A stretch of DNA of 64,000 nt, from contig CM070619.1 in assembly GCA_036346255.1 (NCBI GenBank), positions 42,104,342 to 42,168,341 on the forward strand, given 5' to 3'. This document shows, piece by piece, positions 32,817 to 44,800 of this stretch. Both the position numbers and the translations under genes were made by a program. How positions within the stretch are numbered: position 1 is the first letter of the stretch; every line of letters begins with the position of its first letter. Under the pieces are notes generated by a model, which did no database searches, was not told the DNA's origin, and saw nothing but the letters and a program-made list of their open reading frames with translations. This DNA comes from Ampelocalamus luodianensis (taxonomy: Eukaryota > Streptophyta > Magnoliopsida > Poales > Poaceae).

Positions 32817-35800
32817 GTTGTCTTCTATTACCTTGAATACTGCAATCTGTATTTAATAAATGAATTTTGTGTTACCATTTTCCTCGTAACTACTCTCTTT
32901 GTTCGACAACATATGCCATTTTAGACTACTTGTTGTCAAACTTTCTTAAATTTGACAACTAATACATACAAAAATATTTAGATTGATCGTTTGAAAATCA
33001 CTATTAGACTATGCTGCCTCGATATGCGATACCTGTACGGTGATACGGATAAAGCGATACGAAATTTCCTAAAAACAAGGATACATCGATACAACGAGTA
33101 TATATGCATTTAAAAATTAGAAAAATGTAAAGAGGATACGAGAGATTGAGACAATGAGATTACCTTGATGAAAACAATGTATTTCTTGCATCCAAGCCAA
33201 TAGCCATTTTTCAGGCTGGTCGAGCTCCTCAATTCCTTCTCAGGCCATGCAAATAAATCATGTAGAGTGGAGTATTGGGGTATCGCTGTATCCCGGCGTA
33301 TCACCGTATCGGTGCAGTGTCGTGTACGGGAACAGTTGCAAAATGGAGTATCGGGGTATGATAGCTATTAGATTTGTCATGATTCATGAGAAGTCCTTTG
33401 GTAATACAATATTTTTATTAAAAAATTGCTAACACATCACTATGATAATTGATTGCCATATTATAGACCATGTCAATGTCCAAAACGCCATATATTTTCT
33501 TTAATACGGTGTATGTATATATGTTCAAGCTAAGTTTATCCAAAATACACTAGTACCTGAGTCGCTACACCAGTACCCTGGTGAGCTCGGTGGTTACTCC
33601 AAATTGGTGATCAAAACCATGTATCAGTTCATGAGCACTTTCCACTGCAAGTAGTTGATAAATCATCATTGGTGTTTTGCTACTGTAATATTTTAGTTCT
33701 ATCCAATTATTTTTAGGGAATTTTTTTTGGTGCCACTGGAAAGGTGTGTAATATGGGTTCTGCCACCGCAAATTGGACCCCTCTCATTTTTGTCACTCAA
33801 ATTTTGTGTCCATTTCGTTTTTGCCACTACCATCAGTCAAAGCACCATGAGTGTCAATTTTATGCGAAAAGACTTATTTACCCTTCTTTCTTTATCCCCC
33901 TTCCTCCTTTTTCCTCTTCATTCCTCCTCTCTTCTCCTCCACCAGGGGTCCTCCCTCCGCTGTTCTTCCCCACCAGCGCTACCCAATCCGCGCCCCTGCC
34001 TCTGTCGCACCTGAGCTGCGACACCACCCGAGCGGCGACTCCACCAGAGGGGCAGCCTGCCTCAACCACTCCCCACGGCCAGCCGAACATGCGACGCGAT
34101 GCGCCGTGCCCGTCAATCCGACGAACTCCGTCCACCCCCTTGCGCGTCATGTTGTGTTCCCAAGCATCACGATCAAAACCCCTCACTCAATTTCCCAATT
34201 CCTCAACGGCAGAGGAGGGAGGACCCCTGGTGGCCCCCTGCCTCCGCCGCGCCCGAGCTGCGACACCGACCGAGCTGCGACTCCACCAGAGGGGCAGCCT
34301 GCCTCGGCCACTCACTGCGGCCAACCGAGCATGCCCACGCCAGTCGCAACTCTCACCTCGCCGTTTCCGTTAATCCAACTTACTCTGTCCACCCCCTTGC
34401 ACGTCACGTTGTGTTCCCAAGCATCACGATCAAAACCCCTCAATTTCCCAATTCCTCAACAGCAGCTTGCCGCGCCACCATCTTCCCCAAGTCCGGCCAG
34501 AATCCGCCCCACCACCACCTTACACTACCTGGTGAGCCATTCTCCGATTCCCTCCTTCTAGAGCACCTCCGCGCCTTCCCCTTTCTTTCCCCATCATCCA
34601 TTGGTCGCCGCCCGCACCGCCTCGGGCTTCCGCCGCTAGCATGCCTCGGCCACTCCCCGCCTCCACCAACCTATCCAGTGAGCCCCCTTTGTCTCCCTGA
34701 TGCCCGTGCCCCCCTAGCTCTTTCCCTCCCACCCGGGCGCCACTGCCCCATTTCCCCCCCCGTCGTCGGCCGCCATGTGCCGCCGCCTGGCCACCTTGAT
34801 GCTGCCCGAGCTGCAACACCGCCGCACCTAGCTTCCTCCCCAGCAACCCATTTTGAGGTCAATGCTGCCTCACCGCCGTCCCTCCATCGTCGGGAGCCAT
34901 CGTTGGCTCGCCGCTTTTGTTTCGCCCCGTTTTCCTACTCTCCAACCCACCACCACCTCCCCTCAGTTCGCCGGAGCTGACAGTGGGTGGTGGCCCTCCC
35001 GGCCTACCTCCGCGCGCGCCCCCGCCTCTGCCTCCCTCCCTTCGCCGGAGCTGACAGTGGGGCAAAGAGAGAAATGAGGGACTGATGGTGGGGCCCACAA
35101 GCTGATAAGGGTATTGGATGTATTTTTGGAAAAACTTGACAAGAAAATAGCGGTCAAACGATCTATTGTAACAGTCAAACTAACGTATACTAACGGTAGT
35201 GGAAAAAAACGAAATGGACGCAAAATTTGAGTGGCAAAAATGAGATGGCCCAATTAGTGGTGGCAGAACCCATATTGCACACTTTTCCAGTGGCACCAAC
35301 AAATTTTTCCCTTATTTTTAACCAGTGTTAAGTTGGTACGGTATGTGGTGCTGTTTAATATGTGATGATAATTCTTGAATCTAGGAACTCATCTTTCTAT
35401 GTTGAAGTGAAAGTACTTATTTAAATGGAGATTGAGATCGAAGAGTTAAAACATAATTATTTATTTAAGTGGAGATTAATACTGAAGAGTTGAAGTAAAA
35501 TTATTTATTATAAAGGCAAAATTGGCTCTTGGACACTCCACTTGGATGGCATTTGCTGAAACACACCACATAATCATGATCTGGCTCAAGGACACTACGA
35601 AATTGTGGTCATTTGCTGAAATACACTCTGGACATTAAAATAATACTATTTCAAATTTTAGGAGAGAGAGAAGGGGTAAAAAGTCTCTTTTTCCTTAGAA
35701 ATAAATTGGGTCCATCTATCTGTGTGTCTGTGTGTGGGCATTGACATGTGTGCTTAGTTTATCCCCAAGGACAAAAGTGACTTTTTACTACCCTTCTCTC

Positions 35801-38800
35801 GTGAAATTCGAAATAGTACTATTTTAATGGCCAGAGTGTGTTTCGGCAAATGACTATAATTTTGTAGTGTCTCTGAGCCAAATTACAATTATAAAGTGTG
35901 TTTCAGCAAATACCATCAAAGTGGAATGTCCAAGAGCCAATTTTGCCTAATTTAAATCAAGATTCGAATTCTGACCATCTCCAAAAGGTTCACGATGAGC
36001 TCAGCCAGTGGCGCATGGTGGGAGCAGCATGGTTATTAAGGCGTCCATAAGGCGACGCCTAGGCGGTAAGGCGCCGCCGGGGTCCAAGGCGTCGCCCCCG
36101 CCTTGCCGCGCACGCCTTAGACAGAGGAGGAGGCCGAGGAGCACGATGTCTTTGGGCTGCGGCCTTAGCGCGAGGAGTCGAGGAGCGCGTTGGCTGAACC
36201 AAGCCTTAGCACGAGAGAGAAGGGGGAAGAGGACTCACCCTGGAACCCTAGGCGTCAGCGCCTCCATCTCGCCGCGGCCTACGGCGGATCTGCGCAGCGT
36301 CGCCCTCTCCAGCTCCAACTACGGCGGATCTGGTCCCTTGCAGCTCCCTGTCTCGGCGAGTCGGCGTCGCCCTCTCCAGCATCCTCCCTGCCTCGGCGAG
36401 TCGGCGTCGCCTCTCCACTCATCCTCGCCGCCTGACAAGGTACACCCTCTCTCTCCGTCCTCTCCCCTCCTCTCGGCTGAATCTTGGCTCATCGCCACCG
36501 GATCTGGCTGTGGATCTGGCTACAGAGGTGAGAGTGACTGGGAGATGAGAGGCAGGGAGAGAGAGACCGTGGGAGATGAGTGATGACGAGAGGAGAGGCG
36601 GCTAGGGCTAGGCGCCGGATGGGGTGGTGTTGGGCATGATGCTGGCATGATGGGCTCGGTTGGGCTGGGCCTACTTTCTTCTCCTCCTTTTGTTTTTTCT
36701 TTTTCGTTTCCTCTTCCAGCTCTGCCAGTAACGCTTGCTTTTCTTCGACTGGTATGGCGTCGCCTCAGCCATCTAAGGCGACGCCTAGGCGTCGAGCGGT
36801 TCCTTGGCGCCTTGGGACGCCTTAGCGCCTTAATAACCATGGGGAGCAGCCAGTAGGGAGGCGCTATCACCTTCGGAGTAGTCCTAATTGCAGTCCTGGT
36901 TGGCGGTTTAGGTCGGGTTAGGGTTGGTTTTTGGTCACGAGTAATCTCTCTTTCTTCTTCAGCAATGCGGCCTTGGACCACGCTCGTTTACTGTAACTGA
37001 ATTGTTGTTCTTCTTAATGGAATGATGTGCAATCCTTTTGCGCGTTCTCGAAAAAAATGAAGATTCGAATTGTAGATTTGAAGTAAAACTATTTATTTAA
37101 GTGGAGATTATAATTGGATTTATTTATTCAAGAGAAGAAATATACTAGAAGATGTGGTGGAAGTGGTTTCCATCAAAGAAGAAACTATATCCTGCGTATC
37201 AATATGAATAGTCGCAGAAAATGGAAAGTGTTGTGTTGGAATGTAAGGGGTTTGAATTGAGAAGGCAAATGGAATGCCATTAGAAACAAAATTATTGAGA
37301 GTGGTTGTGAACTTGTGATGTCCTATGCTGGCAAGAAACAAAGAGGTCTTAGTTTGATGATGTATACATAAGAAAATTCAGCACCCCTATCTAGGCTCAA
37401 TAAATTTGCCTTCTTGCCATCTGTTGGTCTTTCGGGTGGCTTCTTAGTGCTCTGGGCATATTCAATTTTTTCAGGGGAGCTTCTCTTTGAAAATCGGTTT
37501 TCTTTATCACTTGAATCCACTTCAGTGAATGCCGGAGATAGTTGGATTCTTACAAATGTATATGGGCCCTGTCAAGCAGATGACAAAGCTGAGTTTATTT
37601 CTTGGTTTCGAAACATTCTCATGCCCCCTGAGACAGATTGGTTGATTTTGGGAGATTTTAATTTCATTAGAGCTCCTTCTGACAGAAATAAACCAGGTGG
37701 AGATATTAATGAAATAATCATTTTTAATGAGGCTATTAGTAAGTTAGGCTTAGTTGAACTACCTTTGAATGGAAGATCATTCGCATGGAGCAATAAGCAA
37801 CAATCTCCTCTCCTGAAACGTTTAGATTGGTTTTTTACCTCCAACTCTTGGACTTTTTCTTATCCAAACACAGTGGTTACTCCTCTATTTCGAGATGCTT
37901 CTGACCATGTTCCTTGTTTGGTTGAGATTGACACAGCTATACCAAGAGCAAATATTTTTAGATTTGAGATACTGGTTAGAGCATAAGGACTTATTGCAGG
38001 TGGTTGAGCATGCTTGGAACATTCCCTCAGTGCATCATGATAGTGCGAAGAGGATTACATCCAAATTCAAATCCCTTCGAAGAGTTCTAAAATTCTGGTC
38101 CAGGTCACTTTCGAAGCTGTCAGCAATTTCCAATACAAAGATGATAATCAACTTCATGGATATCATTGAAGAATACATGGATTTGACAGTTTAGGAATTT
38201 AACTGTAGGCAAATTCTTCAAGAGCATCTTCCTGAGTTACTAAAGAGCCAACACACTCATTAGAGGCAAAGGGGAACAATCAAGTGGGTGAAGTTTGGTG
38301 ATGAAAACACAAAATTCTTTCATGCAAATGCCACCATGAAATACAGAAAAAACTATATTCAGATGATTAAAAGTCAATCTGGTGAAGATAAGTTTGGACA
38401 TTTTGAAAAAGCTGATTTGCTATGGAGAACTTTCAAGGATCAACTTGGAACCACATCTTCCAGTACAATGTATTTCAATCTCTCAGAGTCGATCCATCAT
38501 ACTGAAAATCTGGACATCATTTAGGCACCTTTCTCCAAAGAAGAAATTGATGCAATTGTGCTCAGCTTACCAGTGAATAAATCACCAGGACCTGATGGCT
38601 TTAATGGTGAATTTCTAAAGAAATGCTGGCATGTAGTGGCTCTAGATTTTTATATGCTTTTAGATGACTTTTACAATGGGAAAGTTTCCCTCCAAAGCAT
38701 GAACAACTCTTTTATCACATTGGTGCCAAAAAAAGATAGTCCAGTTGTTATCAATGATTTTTGACCAATCTTTCTACTAAATTGCTCACTCAAAATTTTG

Positions 38801-41800
38801 ATAAAAATATTGGCCAACGGGCTGCAAAGTAATATCCTTCAATTGGTGCATGTTAATCAATATGGTTTCATCAAAACAAGAACAATCCAGGATTGCCTTG
38901 CATGGGCATTTGAGTACCTTTATCAATGCCAGCAGTGAAAAAAGGAGATCATTTTGCTCAAATTGGATTTTGAAAAGACTTTTGATACAATTGAGCATAA
39001 AGTAATTTTGGATATCATGAGATATAAAGGATTTGGTCATAGGTGGATAACTTGGATAGCATCAATGGCACCTCCTAAGTGCTTTTAAATGGGGTGCCAG
39101 GGAAAAAAATCCATTGTAAGAGAGGTGTTAGACAAGGGGACCATCTTTCCACTTCTTTTCGTTTTGGCAGCCGATTTGCTACAATCCATCTGCAATAAAG
39201 CCATGAACAGAAGAGTTCTTCATTTGCCATTAGAAACTGGTGCTGGTACTGATTTCCCAATAATTCAATATGTCGATGACACATTAGTAATTATGCTTGC
39301 TAGTGCAAGTGAACTTTTGTGCTTAAAGGCTATCCTCAACGCATATGTAGACTATGCAGGACTCAAGGTGAATTACCACAAATCTTTCATGGTGCCAATC
39401 AATGTTGATTCTGAAAAACTTTTGATTGCAAACTAGGTTATTTCCCTTTCACCTATTTGGGGCTGCCCCTTGGTCTAACAAAACCTAGGGTGGAGGACTT
39501 CTTCCCCCTGGTTCAAAGAATAGAAAGAAGGCTGGCTAGCTGTTCTTTATTTCTAAGCCTTGGTGCACAGTTGACGTTGGTAAATGCAGTTTTCACTCAA
39601 CTCCCAACTTTCCATATGTGCTGCCTAAAGTTGCCCCAGGCTGTCATTAGGTAAATAGACAAGTACAGAAAGCATTGCTTGGGGAGAGGTTCTGATATTA
39701 ATGCAAAAAATCCACCAATGGCATCATGGAAAATAATATGTTGACCAAAAGCGCAAGGGGGGCTAGGAGTCCTAAAGCTTTTAGTGCACAATGATGCTCT
39801 TCTCCTAAAGAATATGCACAAGTTCTTTAATAAAGCTCAGTTGCCTTGGTGAATCTCATTTGGCATTCTTGAAGGTTCCTTTTGGTGGAAAGATAATTTG
39901 AAACTCCTCACTGTCTACAAGGGCATAGCCAACTGTTTCATCGACACTGGTCAAACTGCTTTCTTTTGGCAAGACTCCTGGAATAATAACCTTCTCATGC
40001 TTCAGCATCCTGAACTATTTTCTTTTGTTAAAGATCAGAATTGGGCAGTAGTTCAGGTGTGCCAATCTCAGGACCTTCAAGAACTATTTCATCTCCCCCT
40101 GTCTGTCCAGGCATTTCAACAGTTCTACCAAGTTGTATAGCTCATTCAACAGATTGATGTTTCAGATGACAAAGATGTTTGGAAATATATTTGGTTGTCT
40201 AATGAATATTCTTCTATCAAAGCTTACATATTTCTAATTGGGTATCAGCAAAGTCACATGATTCATAGATGACTGTGGAAAAGTTCTTGTCAATCTAAAC
40301 ACAAAGCTATGCCAACAAACAAACTAAATACTAAAAACCTTTTGAGAAGAAAAAATAGATTTTTGTAGAATTACAATTGTGAATTATGCCAACAAAATGC
40401 TGAAGAAACTTTATTTCACTTAATTCTTCAGTTGCCCCTTTGCAAGAGAGTGTTGGGATCACATCTGTCCCAATAGAATGACTAGCGAATCAGCTCTGGA
40501 GTCTTTGGAAAATATCAAGGATTGTCTTCATTTTCATTTTTTCATGGAGATCATCACTCTTGCCTGCTGGAGCATATAGATTATGAGAAATAACAAGGTC
40601 TTTGAGCATTTCGATCCCCTTCAATACTAGAAGGATTAATTAAAGTTTGAGGTTGCCATGGTTATCCACAGAGCAAAGAAGAAATATTTCCCCTCAATTC
40701 AAGAATGGATGGATAGAACTCTATAATTTCTTTCTTTGTTTTTTTTCTTCTTCCTGCCTTTTTCTTGTAATTATCAATTTCTTAATTATTAATAAAATAG
40801 TGCAATCGGACCTCCTTGGTCTCATTGTTTGCCCTCAATTTTTTTTTCTTCGTCATCTAGGTGTTAGAATAGAAACCCTTTTGTATATCCTTATCTGTAT
40901 ATGACATACACCCCTTGTACTCCCTATATATATTGCCTATTGGGACTCTTCAATATAATCACAATATTCATAACATGGTATCAGAGCAAAGATTAGGGTT
41001 AGGGTTTACGGTAGCCGCCGCCGCCTAGCCTCCGCTCGTCCTCCGCTGGCGCTGCCCTCGGGAGGGGTAATCTCCACTCCCGGGGGTGGCCTTTTTCTAG
41101 TTGTAGTTCTCGGCGCAGCAGCAAAATCACCTTCTTGCTCGACTAAGCTGGACCCCGCAGCAACAGGCAGCAGCATCACCTTCGTGCTCGGCTTCGCCGG
41201 ACCTCGCTCCGTACGTCGGTTGATGGTGCGTCGATCTTCCATCGACCGACGTCCCCGCACCCGAGCTCTCTGGATCCGTCGCCTTCTCCTAGAAGACGCT
41301 CCAGCAGAAGGGGATCGCCAAGCACCTCGGCCACATCGACGTCGTTTTCGACTCCATCGGTGGCCTCGAGCACATCAAATAGGCCCTCTACGAGCTCATC
41401 ATCCTGCCCCTATGCAGCCCTGAGCTCTTCACCTCCGGTCACCACCGGCTCGTGCTCGTCGCTGCCGCCCGGATCCGCGCCGAACTATCTCGGATCCGGC
41501 CGATCTGGCCAGATCCGCCGCTGTCGGCCTTGGATCGCTGAACCAAGTGCGCCTCCACGACGACCGTGCTGCGTCTCCGCTGTTATGAATATTGTGTGTA
41601 TCTATTCAAGAGGCCCAATGGGCAATATATATAGCGAGTACAAAGGGGGTTGTCATATACAGATAAGGAAATATAAGAGTCCTATTCTAACATCCACAAC
41701 CGCCGTGCTGCCCGTCGCCCACATTCGCGCCCTCACCGACCGCTTCCTCAAGCTCGTCGTCGAGGACCTCTGGAACGACGACGACGGGCCTCTCCATGCC

Positions 41801-44800
41801 TCTCTTCTTGACTCGCTCTGAGTCTGAGGCACCAAGGCGAGCGTGAGCTGAGCAGAGAAGGGTAGCTGCGGTGGGTGGCGTTGGGGGAAGCAAAGCAGCT
41901 TGGTCCTGGTGCTGCGAGATCTTGACTCACTTTCCCTCACTAGGTTGTTACGACTTGTGACTGTGTGGATGGGGATAGCACGAGTGCACGACTATGTTGC
42001 TGCTGGTATCTGTTGCTCTTTTGTTTCTTTTTCTTTCGTTGCGTCCATCTAACTCCGTCCACTCTATCTTTGAGTTTGTCTAAGCCATGCGAGTTTACAA
42101 ATTTATTGTCAGTCATAGAAGCATGAGAATTCCCTTTTGCATGGCAGTAGCCGTGGCTCTTCTCTTTGAGCCGCGTGCAGATCGTAGAAGTCGTTATGAT
42201 GCCGTCGTTTCTCTATTAGTCGCCGCCTTGAGCTTCTAAGGCCGCCGCGCTTCTTCCGCGCCTTCGTCGTCTTGGGCTTCGATCTGTGCCGTCATGCTTC
42301 TATCTATTCCTCTTCGGCTTGATTTGACAACTTTCTCTATATTTGTTTGTTTCATCATCTTTTTGTCGTGTTGCCGCGGTCGATTTTGCTCCCCTTGCTT
42401 CTACTTTCTCAGCCCCTGCACCTTGTGCTTTATGGGTTGTCGCACGACCCCGGATGGGAGGAGATCGTTTGATACTCGACATATTTTCCAAGAGCTGCAC
42501 GCTACGACGACATTATCAAGATTCGTACTTTGGATTTTTCCATATTTTAGTGTTAACCTTTTTCCAAATACTTGACATATTTTCCAAGAGTTGCACGCTA
42601 CGACGACATTATCAAGATCCGTATTTTGGATTTTCCATCTTTTAGTGTCAACCCTTTTCCAAATACAATGATATTGCATACGCGTTGCATGGGGGGTGTT
42701 AGAATAGGAACTCTTTTGTATTTCCTTATCGGCCTTTTGTATTTTCTTATCTGTATATGACATACACCCCTTGTACTCCCTATATATATTGTCCATTGGA
42801 CTTCTTGAATATAAACACAATATTCATAACACTAGGGACAAGGGATATACAATTGTGTAACCGTGGCTGTAACAGAACATACAAACCGTAGTGAGTTATT
42901 CCTGCTAACTGTAATTCTAATAAACTATTTTGACATTGGTTAGTGAATAGTAGGTTCTTTCCCATTACGCGACTACATTTAAATTTTGACTGAGTTATAT
43001 TTCTGTATGTGATTGCTTTAATCTTTTCTTGCACAATATGCTAATCCTTTTTCCCCATCCCTTGGCTGGCATAAAAGGCTTACACAAAGCATTGGCATGC
43101 TATCTTACACCTTTCTGAGGAGCACCAGTAAAGATGAAATCATTGTTCCAATGGTAAGCTCGATTTCATTTTTGCTTTCTTTGTGACAACTGTTACCATT
43201 TGATGAACTGATTCTTTAGACAATATTTGAGTTAGGTGATTGGGTTTCTCTTGTAAGATTTAAGAATAATCCACCGGAAAATGTAGTATGTCATATGTAT
43301 CCTCTTCTTTTTTTTTTTTTTTTTAAAAAAATTTGTTGAGCTAAAATTATAGTTTTTGGCTTTATTTATCAAGGCCTTATTATCTATCTATCCACCGTCT
43401 TAGTTAGTGTCTCTCTTTATTGGTTTGAATAACCAAAATGGAGAGTTGAACACGAGTTTGCCCTGATGAAGTGATGCTTGTATATAATTTGCAGGTTGAT
43501 TACGAAAAAGGACAAGTTTGGAAAAGAATGGTGCGGACAGCATTGGTTGACTGGTATACAAGTTTAGAGACGATAATACAATGGTCTCCTTATTCCACGG
43601 AAGCAGAACTTCTTCAAGTGGTATAGCTTTTATTATTTTATACCATTTTTTACGACTGTAGGTATAACTGTATTTTGCAGTTGTTTGAAGCTTCATATTG
43701 TCATGACCAGGGAAAAAAATTCCCGGCCGGTAACCGGTTACCGGCCGGGGTCTGGGATATAAAATCTCAGCCGTTTTTTCCGGGTTTTGCAAATTCAAAT
43801 GTCAAATTTCGAATTTCGGCTGGTTTTTAAGCAAATTCAAATGAATTTCATAAAAAAAAAACCGGTTTGACCAGTAACCGGCCGGTAACCGTCCCCGGCC
43901 AGCCAGCGGGAAGTTTCCCGGTACCAGTTATGTGATCCCTGGTCATGACATCTACTCTGCAGAATAAGGGAAAGACCACACAACTTTGCAAACTTAGCTA
44001 TAGATCACTCACATTTCAGAACTAAAATGATACCGTGCTTCATGTGGCAAGACCAAGTTACTATTAGATTGCAAGAAAAAGGATCAAGAAATTTTACCAT
44101 ACATTCTGTAACTTAGGGTGCATTCTAAAAAAAGTACTAGTTATTATTGTTTGTGTGTGTTTACTTTCTGTTCTTTGCCTCATTTTAGCAATGAAAATTT
44201 CTAACACTTCAATTACATTGTATGCATCATATTTTTTTAATTCATGTTCTTAATGGCTATATTGTATTGCAGTTTAGCTCAATTAAAGAACAAGGAACTC
44301 GAATCGTTATATACAATCTGTGGGAGGATGAACAGGGAGAGTTGGAGCTTGATTTTGATGCTGATGTAAATGTAAGTACCAACTAATAACTATTAAGATC
44401 TTATTGCCATCAACAGAAAATGTGGCTAAATATGACTTTTAGTGATGTTTGTGATGGCAGGATATTCAAATTAGAGGTGCTAATCGAGATCAGAAAAACA
44501 TCCAGATGGCAAAGCAGTTTCCAAACTCGAAACATTTTTTTACGTATAGACATTCTCTAAGGGTAGGTTCGAGATTTACTTGTCTGTTTGTGCCAAAGCA
44601 ACTGTTGCTTTTGTATTCAATGCGAACAGAACAATTGTTATAGCTCTGTATCATAATTAATATAAGAACTGCTGTTCCACACAGGATGACTGATTATTTG
44701 GTCCATCATACTGCTAGTTGCTAATCCACAAATGCAATGGAGAATTTACTGCAGTAGAAAAGACAATAGAAAAACTTCATATGAAGGAACAAAACATGCA

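Larger units (their letters stand above)
37200..40800 (+). mobile_element. Decayed L1 LINE in MORC intron 6 (edges approximate)
   Basis: In order it shows an AP-endonuclease domain, reverse transcriptase and a C-terminal zinc-finger region, all in the sense orientation of the MORC gene. Stops and frameshifts occur throughout. No clear poly-A or target duplication was found, so the ends are estimates. It is distinct from and more decayed than the L1 at 52353-56367. Confidence 0.8.
40862..42831 (+). mobile_element. Miniature LTR retrotransposon with captured host gene fragment
   Basis: LTRs of 114 bp (40862-40975) and 135 bp (42697-42831) start TGTTAGAATAG and end TTCATAACA. A perfect duplication CTAGG flanks the element (40857-40861, 42832-42836). 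A Met-tRNA primer site follows the 5' LTR directly, and a GCATGGGGGG polypurine tract precedes the 3' LTR. There is no gag or pol. The 1.7 kb interior is GC-rich and holds an AAA-ATPase fragment plus an inverted solo LTR of the same family. It fits the TRIM/small-LTR class. Confidence 0.92.

Noticed and set aside
33878..34980. Long forward ORFs of 209-293 codons inside the MULE
   Set aside because: All three forward frames are open because of C-rich composition. No start context or domain supports a protein.
36008..36583. A 191-codon ORF
   Set aside because: It lies within the nonautonomous hAT, starts outside the element in L1 sequence, and crosses the TIR.
41360..41821. A 153-codon ORF in the miniature retrotransposon
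   Set aside because: It runs through the inverted solo LTR in a frame different from the captured AAA ATPase fragment, so it is not the ancestral frame.
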